Shown here piece by piece: positions 11,301 to 26,300 of a DNA stretch of 64,000 nucleotides. Each line of letters begins with the position of its first letter. Positions within the stretch are counted from its first letter, which is position 1. The translations under genes were made by a program, and so were the position numbers. The notes under the pieces were generated by a model, which worked only from the letters and a program-made list of their open reading frames with translations, had not been told where the DNA came from and did not search any database. Source of the stretch: Beroe forskalii (Eukaryota; Ctenophora; Nuda; Beroida; Beroidae); assembly GCA_011033025.1 (NCBI GenBank), contig WFMF01000416.1, positions 1-64,000 on the forward strand, read 5' to 3'.

Positions 11301-14300
11301 ACATGAACTTGGGGAAAAATATAACCATATTTTATCTGAAAGCGTGGCGATGAATAGCAAAAGATTGAATAAAATTCACTCAAAATCAGATTGGTTTTAA
11401 ATCTGCCCCAATCCTCTTGGCATCTGAACAGATGTTATCATCTGGCACCCAGGTTAAAAACCCTCTTCCCAGTTACCTTGATGGTAGGTTTAGGCTTCAT
11501 GAGATGTGTCACTGAGATGTGTCTGTTCATGTTCGTCTTCCAGTTGAAGACCTTGTAGCAGTATGGGCAGATGTACTTGGTGAGACTACCCGCTACGTTG
11601 ACGCTGGGGGAGGAGCAGGGTTGTTAAATATACGTGCAGAAATCATGAAAAAGTACGGCGTATATGGAGAAAAATACGAGTTTTTTCCTTAAAAATACGG
11701 AAAATTTTCAGAAAAAGATTTGTATTATCGTATTTTTGCCGTACTTTAAAAAAATACCAACGCATTAATAACAACCTGGGGGAGGAAGAGTCCGGGGCTG
11801 CAGCCGGGGGTGGGGCGGTGGTGGTCGGCGGACGGGGACTCAGCGAAGGAGACAACACGTCCTGAGGAGGGGTTTGAGAGTTCAGGTGGAGATGTAAAGG
11901 TTATGTTCGATTGAAGGTCATGAAGCGCTTTTTATAAAAGTGTCTAAAATACCGAATACATCGAGACTCAAGAAGATGATCACTACCTCTACGATTAGAA
12001 TCAACAACATAATTGGATGATGGATAATTAACCAAAGTTTGGTGTTTAAAAGAATTCAGGGTTACACTAACCTGCATGTTTACACTTGAAGTAGTGTAGC
12101 TCTGTCCCTGAACTTCACATGCCTCACTGCCACAGTACTTCCTCTCAGAACACCCTCCTCCCATGCTCCCCATCATCCCTCCTCCCATCACCACACCCCC
12201 TCCCATCACTACCCCACCTCCCATTACTGGTCCTCCTCCGGGGGTGGAGGGGGAGGGTTCTGTCTCACTCGGGGAGGGGATCTCAAGACTGTTCCTGAAC
12301 CGGTCCTAGGGGGGAGGGAGGGATTGATGATACATTCGAAGTACAAGTCGAAGTGTTCAAGTTGGCAAGTGTTCAAGTGTCAGAAAAGCGGCAATCCCCC
12401 AAGGGGCTAAGGGGGCTTTCAAAGTTTCATTTGGAGTGCCAAACACACATACTATTATAACGAACACCATTTTGGACTTAGGGATTAAAGGATTGCCCAA
12501 TTAGACGTCAAAAAGTCTAAGTCCTGAATGTGAAAACAATTTAGTGAAAACTTGGATCTTCCAGCTCAAAGATTGTATAACAGAATAAAATTGGTATGAT
12601 GAACCGGTCCTGGATGACAATTGGTCGGACCAGTTTGTCAGTGGTGTTACCCTGAGGGCACGGGCTGTTTGCAGACAGTGGTTCTGTTTCCCTAGGATCT
12701 TGGAAGGCTGACGGAGAAACTCTGTCTTGTGGACCTGGATACATTTAATTTCATGAAGCTTCTGCCAATGACCAGTTCGAAGAAAAGAGGATAAATGGCA
12801 CATACACACAGAAACGAAATTGCAGACCGTTATTTTCGAACTAACAAAATTACAGTTTAATTGACACAGACAGTTCTTGAGCAAAAGATAACAATGCTTC
12901 AAAGGTTTTGAGGTTTTAGTTTAGAACTTAAATAATAACAACCGTGCAGCGCCCTCGCATCGCTCGGGCGTTCCGTGCATACGTTCAAAGCTATTATTTT
13001 AAAGTATTTCAAATAACCTGAGCTGGTTGGGGAGTTCGCTGCGGAGTTTGTTGCTGCGTTCCAGAAGGAGTTGATACTGTCTGCGGAAAAGATACCTTCT
13101 TCCGAGGCGTTTACCAGCAGAACTTTCTCTGAAAATCAAGAAGTTAAAGAAGAGGAGGTGATTTTCGGGGCATGTTTTAATTTAAAAGAAAAGAAAAAAG
13201 GAATAAGAGATGATGAATCATCGAAATATGACGTGAATTTGATTCGGCCTAATTGGATAAATTGTTATCAGCTAGTCATGTGTGCGTATTTTCACTTTTG
13301 AGGATCACAAATATGATGAGCAATATTCGGTATAGAGATAAAAGTATGAACGTTATCAGAATGATATCGAAAAAGGAGAGAGAAACCGCACATCTGTCAT
13401 CTTATTTCGGGTCCTGATTTAATGTCACGCAGTGGGATTCGAGGAGTGATCTAACCATCAGACAGAATGACAGATGTTTCTTGATTCCTTCAACGATGCG
13501 ACATGATTAGATTAAAATTTAAATGCCAAGCAACGACGAACAAAAACCTTTTCATGCCATAACTTGAAGCGTATTTGATAAAAATCATAATTTAATTTCA
13601 AATCGCGAAGTCCGAAGATTGAAATCTGCCAAGACGCTCAACGCAAGAAGTGAAAGATACATGAAGTCTTTTAATAATCCATTTGCGACATATGTTTTGC
13701 GTTTAATTAAATTTCCGTGATAGCCTCAAATTTCACAACTTCCAGGAAAACTAATCGTGATTTACTCCATATGCGGTGAAGATTAATTCTGCTTAAATTT
13801 GAAGCAGACGTGATATGAATTATACGTTAATTTTGCTTTAGAATTGGAAGAGAAATTCAATACAACATGAATTTAAGTCAATGTCAATGAAAAAGATTTT
13901 AAGAATGAAAGCATGAAAAGCTTGACTGTGCAGTTGGAATACAAGTTGAACATTTTAAATAGAAAATAAGACCCACCGATATTCTCCATGACTGTAAGAA
14001 TTGAGTTATTCACAAGCTGCAGAAGTGCTGTCAGCGGCACCAGCGTGTCCTGCTTAGCGTAAGACAGCGCAGTCTGGCACCCAATGGACGGGTTGCCTCC
14101 CCGTCCCATACTGCCGTCCCCCCGTCCCATGCCGTCCTCTTCCTCCCGTCCCATCATCCCGTTGTTTTGGAGGGAGCTGGAGTCGGGTTGGATGGTCGTC
14201 ATGGACACGTCTGCGTGGTGGGAGGAGGGGTCGTGATGGGGACTGTTGAGGGCGTCGTGAGGCATCGTGTGATTCGCCATTACTTCCATCACTGCAAACA

Positions 14301-17300
14301 GGAGTAGGAGTTAGGTACACAGGAGTTAGATAGGAATTAAACAGGAGTTACTTCCATTACTGAAGGAGGTAAAGATTAGTTGAATACTGTAGGAATTAAG
14401 CAGGAATTGAACAGTGTTCAACAGGAGTTAAGCAGGAATCAAACAGGAATAACGCTCGAATTGAACAGGAGTGAGGGTTAATTGTCAATTAGGAAACCAT
14501 GTTCATCGACCATTGAAATTCACGAATAGAAATCTGATATTAATTGATGTAGAGATCTTATGATTTGATTGATTTTTGTGATGACGCACTACGCAGGATG
14601 AATGTAGGAACGGAAAGAGATACTCAAACGACCTTCTAATTAAAATTTCTGAATTTCTGATACACGTGCGCTTCAAACTTTCGAGAAAATCAATGACAAA
14701 ATCAATGACGTGTTACGGGTCGGCACAAAAGAATTGAGATAATCAATTATCAAAAATGACGAAACAAAAAATAAGGATTACTTCCAAACCTACTATGGAT
14801 GCTGTCAAATATTTAATCATCTGAAATTTTGAAACACCATCTCAATTTTCAATATATTGTAATTGAAAACTGATCTTCCAAAATGATTTAACAATTCAAT
14901 GATCTAAGTCCCGCAAAACGATACAAGTTCCAACCGAAGAACAGAATCCAAACCATATTCCTAAGGATCTGAAAATCGTACGAGAGGCTCTATAATCTGA
15001 TGGCATTATAAGATTTTTTAAAATATCACACTTATATAGTACCCATCGCTGCCCACTTGTCATCAAAACAATATATGGTCGCTCCTGCTCTCAAAACAGA
15101 TCAGTGTGACGTCATTATCATGCCTCAGAGTGGTACTTTACTTACGTCTAACCGCCTATTTCTCAATGCGAGCTATGAATTTTAAGGGAGTGAAAACTCA
15201 ACCATCATCCCTCCTTAATTCCACAGTATTCCTCACGATTAAACTAGTATATAAAGCATTAGTTGAAGAGATGACTGGTTTACCCTATGATATATAGGTA
15301 TATATATACCACAAGTATATGATTTTCTACGTGAAAATTAGCGTAATTAATTTTCGAATTATAAATCCTCGGCTGAAAAAGGATAATTTGGATGATGATA
15401 GGCATCATGTGTGCCGATGGAAGGAATCCTGGGGTGAGGAATCCTGTGGTTTGGATACCCCGAGGGGGAAATATATTTCCAAAGTGAACAGAATATTCTT
15501 GTTAAATTTATATTCCTAGGATTATGTTTTTGATAAAAAAGTAAATTAGGAATTTCACGGTTTTTGTGAAATCGAATTTCTATTATTTAGTTTTGTTTCG
15601 AGGCAATTATATTTCTGAAAAACTTTCTTTATTAAAGTTATTCAGACTTTCATAATAGGAACTGTCTTGAGTTAAATTAAACTATAATAGATTTGAAAGA
15701 ATTTCCATTTCTATACTATCTATAACTGTTATAGGTACGACGTGCCGAAATTATTTCTATCAGAATGCGCACGTGGCATTAATGAACTTTGGAATTTTAA
15801 TAAATTTTTCACGATTTATAATTTTATCACAATTAAAACATGATTTGGGAATCACCCATAAATTATAAGTTTTGCATCCTTGAACAGGTTTAAATAAAAG
15901 AAAGCTTATATGGCACGAGTCGGCGTAGAATTTCAGAATAACCCGCGACACCTAAATTGTGAAATTATGGAACGAAAATTAGAGAATTGTCTGGTTGGAT
16001 GGTAATTCTAAAAAACATATTTTACCTTTAACGACTGCAAAAAGGAAAAATATCGACAGCGTCCCGAACATATAAATTTGCTACATTGTGTAGCTTTTGT
16101 TGTAATCTCTAATATAATTTCGCAACCTCTGTATTATTATCATAATTATGTACGTCGTAACGTCTTTTGTCCTTTTGTAGACACATTTTGAAGCGTGCAC
16201 GTGCAGTATGGATATATGCGCGCGCGTTGCTATGGTTACATATTGCGCGCGCGTTCATTTCTGTTTAAGCTGTTTTGAATACGTTGATCTGTAACTCTTG
16301 ATCTGATTGGGTTTTTTTGATGCGGTAAGAAGTATTTAGTTGGTTTGAATTTTGCGAACGAGGTGCTGCGTAGCAGCGCCGAGTGAGCCACATTTGATTG
16401 GCAATATAGAAAACTTAAAGTTTTGTCAACTTAATTTCTCTTAGCCTTTATATTACTAACGAGCAAGTTGCGTAATTTCATACAAAACGTATTACTATAT
16501 ATAATAGTACTGTTTTATGATATGTCGAACTGCAAAGTAAAAAGGTCCTTCTTCCGAAAGTGAATTGATGAAAAGATAGCTGCAATTAGTTGTAATAATC
16601 ACGGAGCAAAAAGACTTTTATTTCTTGTTCGTAGCCTGGTATAGTATTGATATTTTTGAATAAATAGAGAAAAAAATCCTTTAAAAACCATCTGAAAGCA
16701 TCACGCAAACGTACGATTTTATTTTGAACGCACGACTAATTAAACTGAAAATCGTGACAATGAAAGAATGAAGCAAAGCAGAGCGAAATTATCTGATTGG
16801 GAAAATTTTTGTCTGTTCCTTGGTCGAACGGTGGAAGTTTATAATCTTGCGTATAAAATAATACAATTTTCTCGGAGGGCAGATAACGATCAGATGACCT
16901 GACTCCGTTGCAAAGTTATTATCATACCTAACATGGCCCAAGGAAAGAGCACTATCGATCTAAGTTTTTATCGGATCATCCTTTGCAATGTATACGGTTA
17001 CACTTCATACGTAAATACCAGCCTACCGTGCGCTACCCCTCGCCTTCAGGCGGACCAATCAGAGACCGAGTTGCAGTCACGTGACGTGGAAAATAACAAT
17101 AGGAGAGCCTGAAAAGAGCACGTGACTAAGGGGTTGGTGCTGGTTGGTCCGATGCTTGATAACAGATGTGTCCAAAGGGATCTGATAAGAAGGAAGGTCC
17201 TTTAATTAAATATAATATATAACAAATTTAAGATCCTGCTCAGTGTTTTTGAGCGCGGGTGGTCAGCTGTTCTCCTGCGTACAGATGATCTCAGATGATC

Positions 17301-20300
17301 GCAAAATCTCCTAAATACGATTAAAACTTGCGATAAGACGAGCTGTAGTCTGGAAAATACCATCGGCGGGAAGCCCGGAGCGACCCACCCCCAAAAATCA
17401 TCATTCTAATCTAAATTATATACCAGTGTTTCGGATGGGGGCAGAAATATATATAAATTCAAATGATAAAAACGGTGATTATATATAAAAATATATAATA
17501 TATTTTATTGAAATATATCAAGTGGAAAATATAATCATATTAAGTTTAAATTGCTGGCGCTCTCCCCCCGGCGACCATTGGAGAAGGAGGAGAAGAAGGA
17601 GGACTCTCCTAAAGCTTGTCAAGTGACTCAGATAAGAGGAGTGTGTATATTTGTTACAAAATCCATTGCGAAACGTGATGATTCGAATTACTGCGAGTTA
17701 TTATTTTCGTGATATTTTTAAGCGAAAATCTTAGACCAGCTGCGTGATAAATAACTCTCCAAACTTATTAAACGAGGCTAAGTTTTTTAGATTGAATAAA
17801 AAATCTTAATGAAAATAAAATCTAAAATAAAAGTCTTTTGAAATAAAAATGAATGATTGCAGATATTTTGAATAGGATGGTTAAGAACATTTTGGGCAGG
17901 ATCGTTCATGACAACAGAATATCTGAGATTCAAAGCAAAATAAAAACCAAACACGTACGAATCAAGTAACAATGGGTCCCTAACAACTTAAATATACGTT
18001 ATATTATATAAACGTTGAATATTCTTTATAGTAAGAAATAAAAATACCAATTAAATATACAAAATATTATAATGCAATACCTACAAATGCAGAGGTAACG
18101 TCAATTCAATACACCATCGGACAGATGAAAAGTTGACTGAATTTTGTGATCGAGATTTGAATGAAAGTGATCAAAAAATTTCGGCCCAAAATATATGATT
18201 TTTCAAAGTCAATAATATTATTGCAGCTGATACGATATCTTGATATAATTATTGAAGTAACAAACCATACTTGCATGAAGTCTTATGTTACGTATAATAA
18301 TTAATGAAATAAGTATTTGAAATTATCTAATCAGGAATAGCTCGCTATATTCTCGTAACGCATGCAAACACACCAAGTCCAGTCTAGAGGGAAGGTCGCG
18401 GTTCTAATATATAAATTAATATAATAAACAGCGCTGTATCAGTCGCCGAAAAGAAAGCGGAGAAAGAGAGCATTGCATCCCATCCCCAACTGAGGGGAGA
18501 GAGAGAGAGAGAGAGAGAGAGAGTGCAAGGGTGATGAAAAACATAATAAACGAGAGAAGAGCCAATGTCCAGTATAAATCCAGGAATTCGGCCGTGCCAT
18601 ACGGTCAACCTGTTGAACTCTGGTTAATTCGGGACCAATTAGAGCACAATCAGACAAACAAGCTTGCGAGCAAATTCCATCACCAATAGTAAATTTAGTA
18701 AAATGGAGGAGGAGGAGGGGGAGGGAGATAATAGTGCTAACAAAACACTAGGAAGAAGGAGAAGGAGGAGGAGGAGGAGGAGGACTCGATATAAATATAT
18801 AAACTATATATAAATTATATATTTTTATCATACGATAACGTGTGAATTATATGCAGATATATATAATATAATTGCCAGAGGGAGCTACGAGGGAGATAGA
18901 TAACCGGTATGCAATGAACACTTTCGCATATAATATGATACACGCTTCAGATTCCCTAGGTGTAAGTAGTGCAGAGTGAGCGGACTGCAGTGCAAAATAT
19001 AAATATATATATATATAAATATAATTACGATCGCACCCGCTCAACTGTATAACGGTCTATCATCATGTATATAATGCCCAGCTCTTTGATAGCACTAACT
19101 TGAGAGCTCGAGTTAGATGTATTGGCAATCAAGTGGATGGAACACCTACCTACACCAATCATCACCCTACAGGATGGAAAAAAACGTTTTTTAGAAGATT
19201 ATTCAGTGTCTCGTGTCGACAGTAGCTAGGAGTCACGTGACCCGCTCTCAGGTCACGTGAGGAGGTCGCAGGCCGCCTATCATCATCTAGCTTCCCAGCC
19301 TCCCGCGCCGCCATTGGCTGATACGTATCACGTGGGGTGGTCTCAGGATTGCCATTGGATGCTGGAAGTATCTTGTCACTTCATTGGCTAAATGATGTCC
19401 GACCGGTGATTTGGAGGTCAGTTTAATTGTGTAATTGGGTCGTAGGGCGACCAGCTATTGAAAGCTCACGTTGGTTTTATATAATTTGGACGTGTCGAGT
19501 ACTACTATCCCGAGTTACGTGCCAAACTATATCACCCAACCTTCCCATTCTCCTCCTCCTTCTTATCCCAAAGCCTGCGGAGGAAAACACCTCCAGGATT
19601 ATATCTTGTCCTCTTCTCTTCTTCTCCTTTTTATGTCATATTCTTCAATCTTCAAGGAGGTCTAAAACCGGTGGATGTGAAACGTTTTACTTCTTCCCGG
19701 AAAGGCTAACGAAACCCTGCAAAGCTCATCTAATGCTCTTATGCTGCTGCACTATGATCCTATGTGTTACGTTGCAGCAATCCAGTCTTGACAGGCAATT
19801 AATAAATAATTCATGAAATCCATAATTTTACAAAATGATTGAATCACTAGCTCTCGACGTTGAAGATGCGTTGAAGTTCGGCCTATAGACGTACAGATCA
19901 CGTTTTGCTGAACGCGGAATATAAATGTGAACTATGTCGTTACAAATTTATTAATCCGAGATTAATCGCTGCGGTGACGCGTCTTGCAAAGAATTTGATA
20001 TATCCATGATATATTGATCACCTCAAATTGTCGCGATAGCGAACAGCAATTTGGGTACGTCTAAATTTTTTCTGACGCAGGAACAGTGCAATATCGTGGC
20101 GAGTTAACAAATTTATGCACTTTTTCTTATTTCCGCAATCCAATAATTTAAAGAGAATCAACGTGGCAATCAATGGTCTATTAACGTACGATGCTCAACC
20201 ATCCAACCAATGCAACCATCCATCAAACCATCGAATTCGAACCAACTTGCCCAAAATTCAAAAGAATCGGATTCTCGCAGTTTCCTCCCCTCCTCCTCTG

Positions 20301-23300
20301 CTTTGCGTTAAAAGGATGTAATATTTAATATGCTTGGTATTTTGCAATATGTAATTAACCAAACAATTAACATCCTGGGCAAATACCTGCTGAACCCTTT
20401 AATTGCATGTCCACTGAGGAATAGTACACTTAAGAACGGCGTCACTTAATTAGTGCGGTTTGTCCACAGCAAGAACAAATAAGCACATGAATCGCGTCAT
20501 CGTGAATTTGGCGTTTTCGAATTCGTTTTATACATATTTCGGTTCTCAATTCCATATCGATTATCGTTTTCGATCTCAAGTCATAAAACCGCACTAATAA
20601 AGTGATCTTTTTACGTGATGCCGTTCTTAGGTGTACTAAGGTACCTTCCCTTATCTAAATCATGATAATTGCGTCACCCTGAGCCTTATGTTGTTTTAGT
20701 GAGAATCTTCACCACCAACTATATGCTGCGTAAGAGAAATAGGCAGTGTGACGCCATCAACTCACTTATTAATGTTATGATAATGATGTCATCTTAAACG
20801 GCTATTTCATTCCTGAAGACACTCCACTGGGATATTATACGACGCGTTTTATAAAATCATAGAGCTCCGAAGTCGTGTTTAAATTGCTCCAAAAACACCG
20901 GATAATAATGCTAAAACCTACTATAGGGGTTCAGCTCTGCAGCCTTAGCCGATATTACACGCCGCGCACGAGAAATAGGCGGTTAAACGTCATTAACTTG
21001 ATACATTCAGCTATGTTAATGGCGTCATCTTAACCGCCTATTTCTCGCGTGCGGGGTTTAGAGGGGTCTCTGCAGCTTTACCGATATTATATCCACTGAC
21101 GGAATTTAGTAAAAATACTCCTAATGATGGTACCCAGTAATTTGAATTGGGACGTGTTGAAACGCGGCTATTAAAGCAGGTCATACAGTGCACGGGGATA
21201 GCAATCAATAAAACAATAAACCTTCCGTAAACCTCCCCTAAACCTTCCTAAACCTTCGTTATGTAAAGCAGCACTGTTTAATAGGGTTAGTCGGTTTTTG
21301 GGGGTAGCAATCAATAAAACAATAAACCTTCCGTAAACCTTCGTTATGTAAAGCAGCACTGTTTAATAGGGTTAGTCGGTTTTTAGGGGTAGCAATCAAT
21401 AAAACATACTATAAACCTGAACCGTAAACCTTCGCATTGTAGCCGTAAAGCAGCACTGTTTATTAAAAGGGGGTCAGATTTAGTCCGTTTTTAGGTTTTC
21501 ATAGATCGAAAATCATTCCTCACACAATCGCCGGATATAAGTATAACGTCAAGACTCACTTAGGGTTTATTCTCCAATTTTAAAATTGACGTGAATTGAC
21601 GTATTCTCTTATCGAGAAGCAAGGTAAGTTGATTGAATTATAGGATAAGCCACATTTCAACTCATGGTCATGGTAACCAAGGATTTTATTGATCAATGGA
21701 TCAGTCAAAAACCCAAAATAACGCATAATTTAAATCAACTTTATAAAACTGCCGAAGCTCAAAAAGTTGTCTACTTCTAAGAAACTTGACCGTTGAACTA
21801 TCGATGAAAATGAACGTAAATTGGAAGCAAGCATGACCGAAAATCGCTATACGATCTTTTTAATATATAAAGCTTTGATCATCTTCCCATCTAACTTAGA
21901 ATATACTAGACAATATTCGTAGCCAATCAGATGGCCGCATGTTACATGTCAAGATCGCTTTCCGACCAATGAGAAAGCATTTCACATCCCGCACCAGCCA
22001 AGAATAAGATGGATTTTATTGAATGGTTCACATGATCGTCATACCTCGTGACCATGATTCTACCTCCTGATTGGCTCGTCTCATATCACGTGACCATGAT
22101 TCTGCCTTCTGATTGGCTCGTCGCTCGGTACTATTTATGAACTGTGAATGGTGTAGTATATAAAACTTGAGTTTCAATCGAGTTTTCTGGCGGCTGTACA
22201 TGTTACTGTCCCACCTTTATTATGTGGAATCAATTCTGAGGAATTGGCTCAAAACCACTGACATTTAGACTATAAAGTTGACGATGACACGAAATATAAA
22301 TAAAATAAATATATATATTATGAGTTTTATATTGCAGTCTTAATCTTTCAATAAATAATAGTTTGGCTGTCCCTCCTTCGAGCATCTCATACCCATAAGT
22401 TCATCAAAGCCAAAGAGATTATAACTTACGGAGATTGTACGTACACTCCAAATTGAGGTTCTTGGAATTGAAGCTATCAAATGTTACCATGTGGCCTACT
22501 ACTTTCGTACGACCTATACAATTATGTATGTACTGTAGTTGAGTAGTTGTCATGTGAGTAGTGTTTGGGTTTTTGCAAAGCATATTGCCCTGTTTTTGCG
22601 GTACCTACTCAACTGGAAGCCTCGTCGAATGGAGGGTGTGAAGCCTAGGTGTATAAGAAGTGGTGAGTGGTGTTAATAATGGTATTAGAGTAGCTGCTTA
22701 GGTTTTACTGTCGTGTGTCTAATTTCTACGAAAATACGAAATCAAACGTAATTCTGATGTAATTAAATGACTTGCACCATGATTAGAATTAATGAGTTCG
22801 CTTGGCAAATTTTCTCAAAATCTTGAGTTGAAGATACAATCCCCGTGCAAGTCTAACTCTTAATCCTGAGTCACGGTTCTTGCTCACTATGAATTCCGCA
22901 GAAGTCTAAGTAGCAGAGTATTTGTGTTTGTTTCTTCGTAATATAGGAAAAAAGACGGTGCATATTTTATTCTATCTGTATGTGTTGGGTATTCTGGTAT
23001 TCTGGTATTCATGCTAAGTCGGTAAACTCAACTTATCACCTCATTGTTACTTGAAAAGATGCACGTGCTTCATACTTTATGAGTTTGCGTAGAGATATTA
23101 TTCCACACTTCGGTACCGAATAATAATGGGAATAATTATAAATTCCTGATCAGAAAGCGTATTCATACTTTCATACTCGTTTGTTTCTTGGACCTGATCG
23201 AGTCCAAAATCGAGTGACAAAAATTATCTACAACTCAACGTAAGAAACCTATGAAAACTATGAAACGATAAATCAATAAATCATTTTTCGGCAGATTTCA

Positions 23301-26300
23301 AAAGCCCGAAAAATACCACTAAAACTTTGCAACGCAAGAACAAAACACGAAACATATCGAAAATCTACACTGCACGAAACATAATATGTCAACCGAAAAT
23401 CGTCATTGAACACTGTTCAATGATTCCCTATGAAACAAGAAACCTATGAAAACTATGAAACGGACATTAAAGCAGATTTCAAGAGGCTGAAAAATACCAT
23501 TAAAACATAAGCAACACAAGAAATAAACACGAAACATGTCAGCCGAAAATCGTCATTGAGCACTGTTCAGCGATTCCCTATATCGTCGATATGGAGTGAT
23601 ATATAAATACAAATCCTGTTGAGCAGATATATTATTTAAAGCAAATAACACAGATAGAGGGAATCTGGATGGTCAGGGGAGGTTTTAAAAGATCCTCACA
23701 GGAACCCAATGCTCATTATATCATACATCGTCACAGGATATATGTCGGAGTCATACACTGGAGATATATGTCGGAGTGAAGTTAGGCAGTATAAGACGAC
23801 ATCAATTAACCATTATCAGCCCTGATAATGACGACACTTCTGCGTCGACTTCTGGATCGACATGAACATATTATCGGGATGAACAACACTTTATATCCCC
23901 ACTCGACTAAAACTACAACGACTAGAGAGGATAATAGTATAATAATATTATATATGTTTACCCTCTCCCACCAAGGGGTGAAGCCTACCGACTGAGATTG
24001 ATCACCGTCCTTCTATATAACAGAGCAGAGCAGCGAAGCGTTTTTAAAAATCGTGATGAAAAACTTACGATAGATCTCTTGCTATAGAGCTTGTGAAACC
24101 ATAGATCGTCTTCCAGATTGGCCGATAAAAAGTCACGTGGTCGAGGCGTCCGGCTCTCTGATTGGTTGAGGCCGGGTCACGTGACGCTTTGTACCAAGAC
24201 TTGGTGATTGGTGTACCTTGGTGTGTTTAAACTGGGTTTAAGATCCCTGCTCGGCATTGTTTTATATATAGAATATATTTTTACGTTAGTGTGCTTGCTT
24301 GAAAGGAGGGGTCCTCGAGATATATGGCGATGTTAATCAAACACAAGGAAATTCCTTATACTAAATATATCGTATAATATATTTTCAAGGTTTAAATAGC
24401 AGTTGAAATACATTTTGCGGTTGATTGAAACATATTTCCAGCGATCTTTGACGGCAAACTCGTTTGATTATATATACCGGAATGGAAGAACCCAGTGACG
24501 TAGGAATTGATATGATTTTAATCACAGTTTATAATCCCAATGTGTTTGGTGTTGAAAGCATTGCAATAGGATGTTTTTAAATGTTGGCAATACTTTCATC
24601 AACATTTTTGTTATTTTTCAGATATAAATTCAGCATAATATATATAAAGGACATCGAATTCGGGATATAATAATATATATTGTCATGATGAATATATTGT
24701 GTTATGTTCGAAGTCAGATGGTTTAAGAATTTTTGGAGAATTTTAACTTCGTCCGTCCCAAGACAACGAGTCTGCGAAGGAACGAATCGTTCAACAAAAA
24801 CTTTAAAACGTCTGAAAAAAGTGATTAAAAGAATGAAGACAGACGCGCAACAAACAGAATCCTGCGTCAAAAGATATAAATTCCTGATGTGTGAGAGGGT
24901 TGTTTGAGCTAATCCTGAAAAACAAAAGAATGCGAAGTGAAATGGTACAACTTCAGGAAAACTTCCGCGTAACGTCAAAGAAATCACGCTCCATCTTGGT
25001 AATCAAATTTCAACTTATATATAGTCCGCAACAATCTGCAAGTCTAAAGATGTCTAGATACTGTACCAAATGATTTGAGCAGTGTTTCAAGACTGACTTA
25101 GAGTGAAAATCGTGAAAACATTCAAGATTTCAACACTGTCAAACTAGTTTTCTTTGACGTTTACACATTGGTGATTATAATGCGAGAGATGGTGATAGAG
25201 GATGCTGTTGAAATTTAACTCTCTCTCACCCCCCTCTCCGACAATACCTGGTGAAACGTGACGTCATTATCAAGGTTTAAAGTGGGGCGTTAGTGACGAA
25301 GAGCCGCCTATTTCTCGTTTACTAAAACATTTAAAGATAGAGTAGACTGATCACACAAACATGCCTCAAAGTGAAAAGTTGGACTTCCCAGAAGTCAAAT
25401 GATGGGAAGTTTGTCACATTTCTAATTCAATAACCAGAAAAGCAGACATTGCTTTATATAAAGGACCCTCTCTCTCTCTCTCCCTTTCATTCTGCAAGCG
25501 ACGCTCTGACAGAATGGAAATACCAGATAGTGACGTTATTATCAGGCTTTAAAACGATCAATATTTCATTGATGACAATCACAAGAACTATCTTAACCCT
25601 TCACACGAGAAATAGGCGGGTAGGATGACATCATTATCATAGCTCAATGTAGTGAGTTGATGACGTTGAACCGCCTATTTTTCTCGTGCGCGGGGTATAA
25701 TTCCCACCATGAGCGCGACCCTCATGTGTTTGATAGATATATATACTCAATAGTCAGATAGAGCTATCATCAAACGTTCATACCCTGTCCTTCTGGTACC
25801 ATGAACCACAGGATTTAAAGGTCTTGACGCTCTGTCACGACACATGATTAGCATCGGATTTGTACCTAATTACTTTTCATAATTAGACGCGCGCAGCTAC
25901 CACTGACAGAACGCGATCTCTTGAGGGATAGGTGTATAATTGACACCTCTACTACGAATTGGCACCTCACAGTATATGACATTTAGCAGTAGCCGTTAGG
26001 TTGTCTCATCAAAACACCACTATATCCCCTGATAATGACGTCACGCGGCCATGTCTATCGGAGTGAGACCGGGGCATGATTATTGGGGTGTGTCACTGGG
26101 AATGAGAGGAAGAGATGTCAACAGTCAACAGACCACTCACAGTGAACTATGGTTAATGGTGGGAGAGAGTGTTCAGCAAGAACTGTGAAATAATATAATG
26201 AACAGTGAGTGACATATAATGGTGTTGCCGTGACGTCATTGTCATAGCTTAAAGTGGTGTGTTGACGACTTTTGACGGACTATGAATTAGAGTTGTAGTC

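Noticed and set aside
12501-12902. 133-codon minus-strand open frame
   Set aside because: It overlaps zinc-finger exon 3 in another frame; the exon frame is fixed by its neighbours.
18384-18657. Minus-strand open frames considered as a 5' exon of the zinc-finger gene
   Set aside because: The frames cross a (GA)n tract, and no donor matching the phase of the acceptor at 14291 could be justified.
19427-19816. 129-codon plus-strand open frame
   Set aside because: Adjacent to a regulatory-looking cluster but without homology or coding signature; overlapping frames look equally good.
24577-24987. 136-codon minus-strand open frame and 67-codon plus-strand frame
   Set aside because: No recognisable domain, random-looking composition, and no splice or start context to support either.
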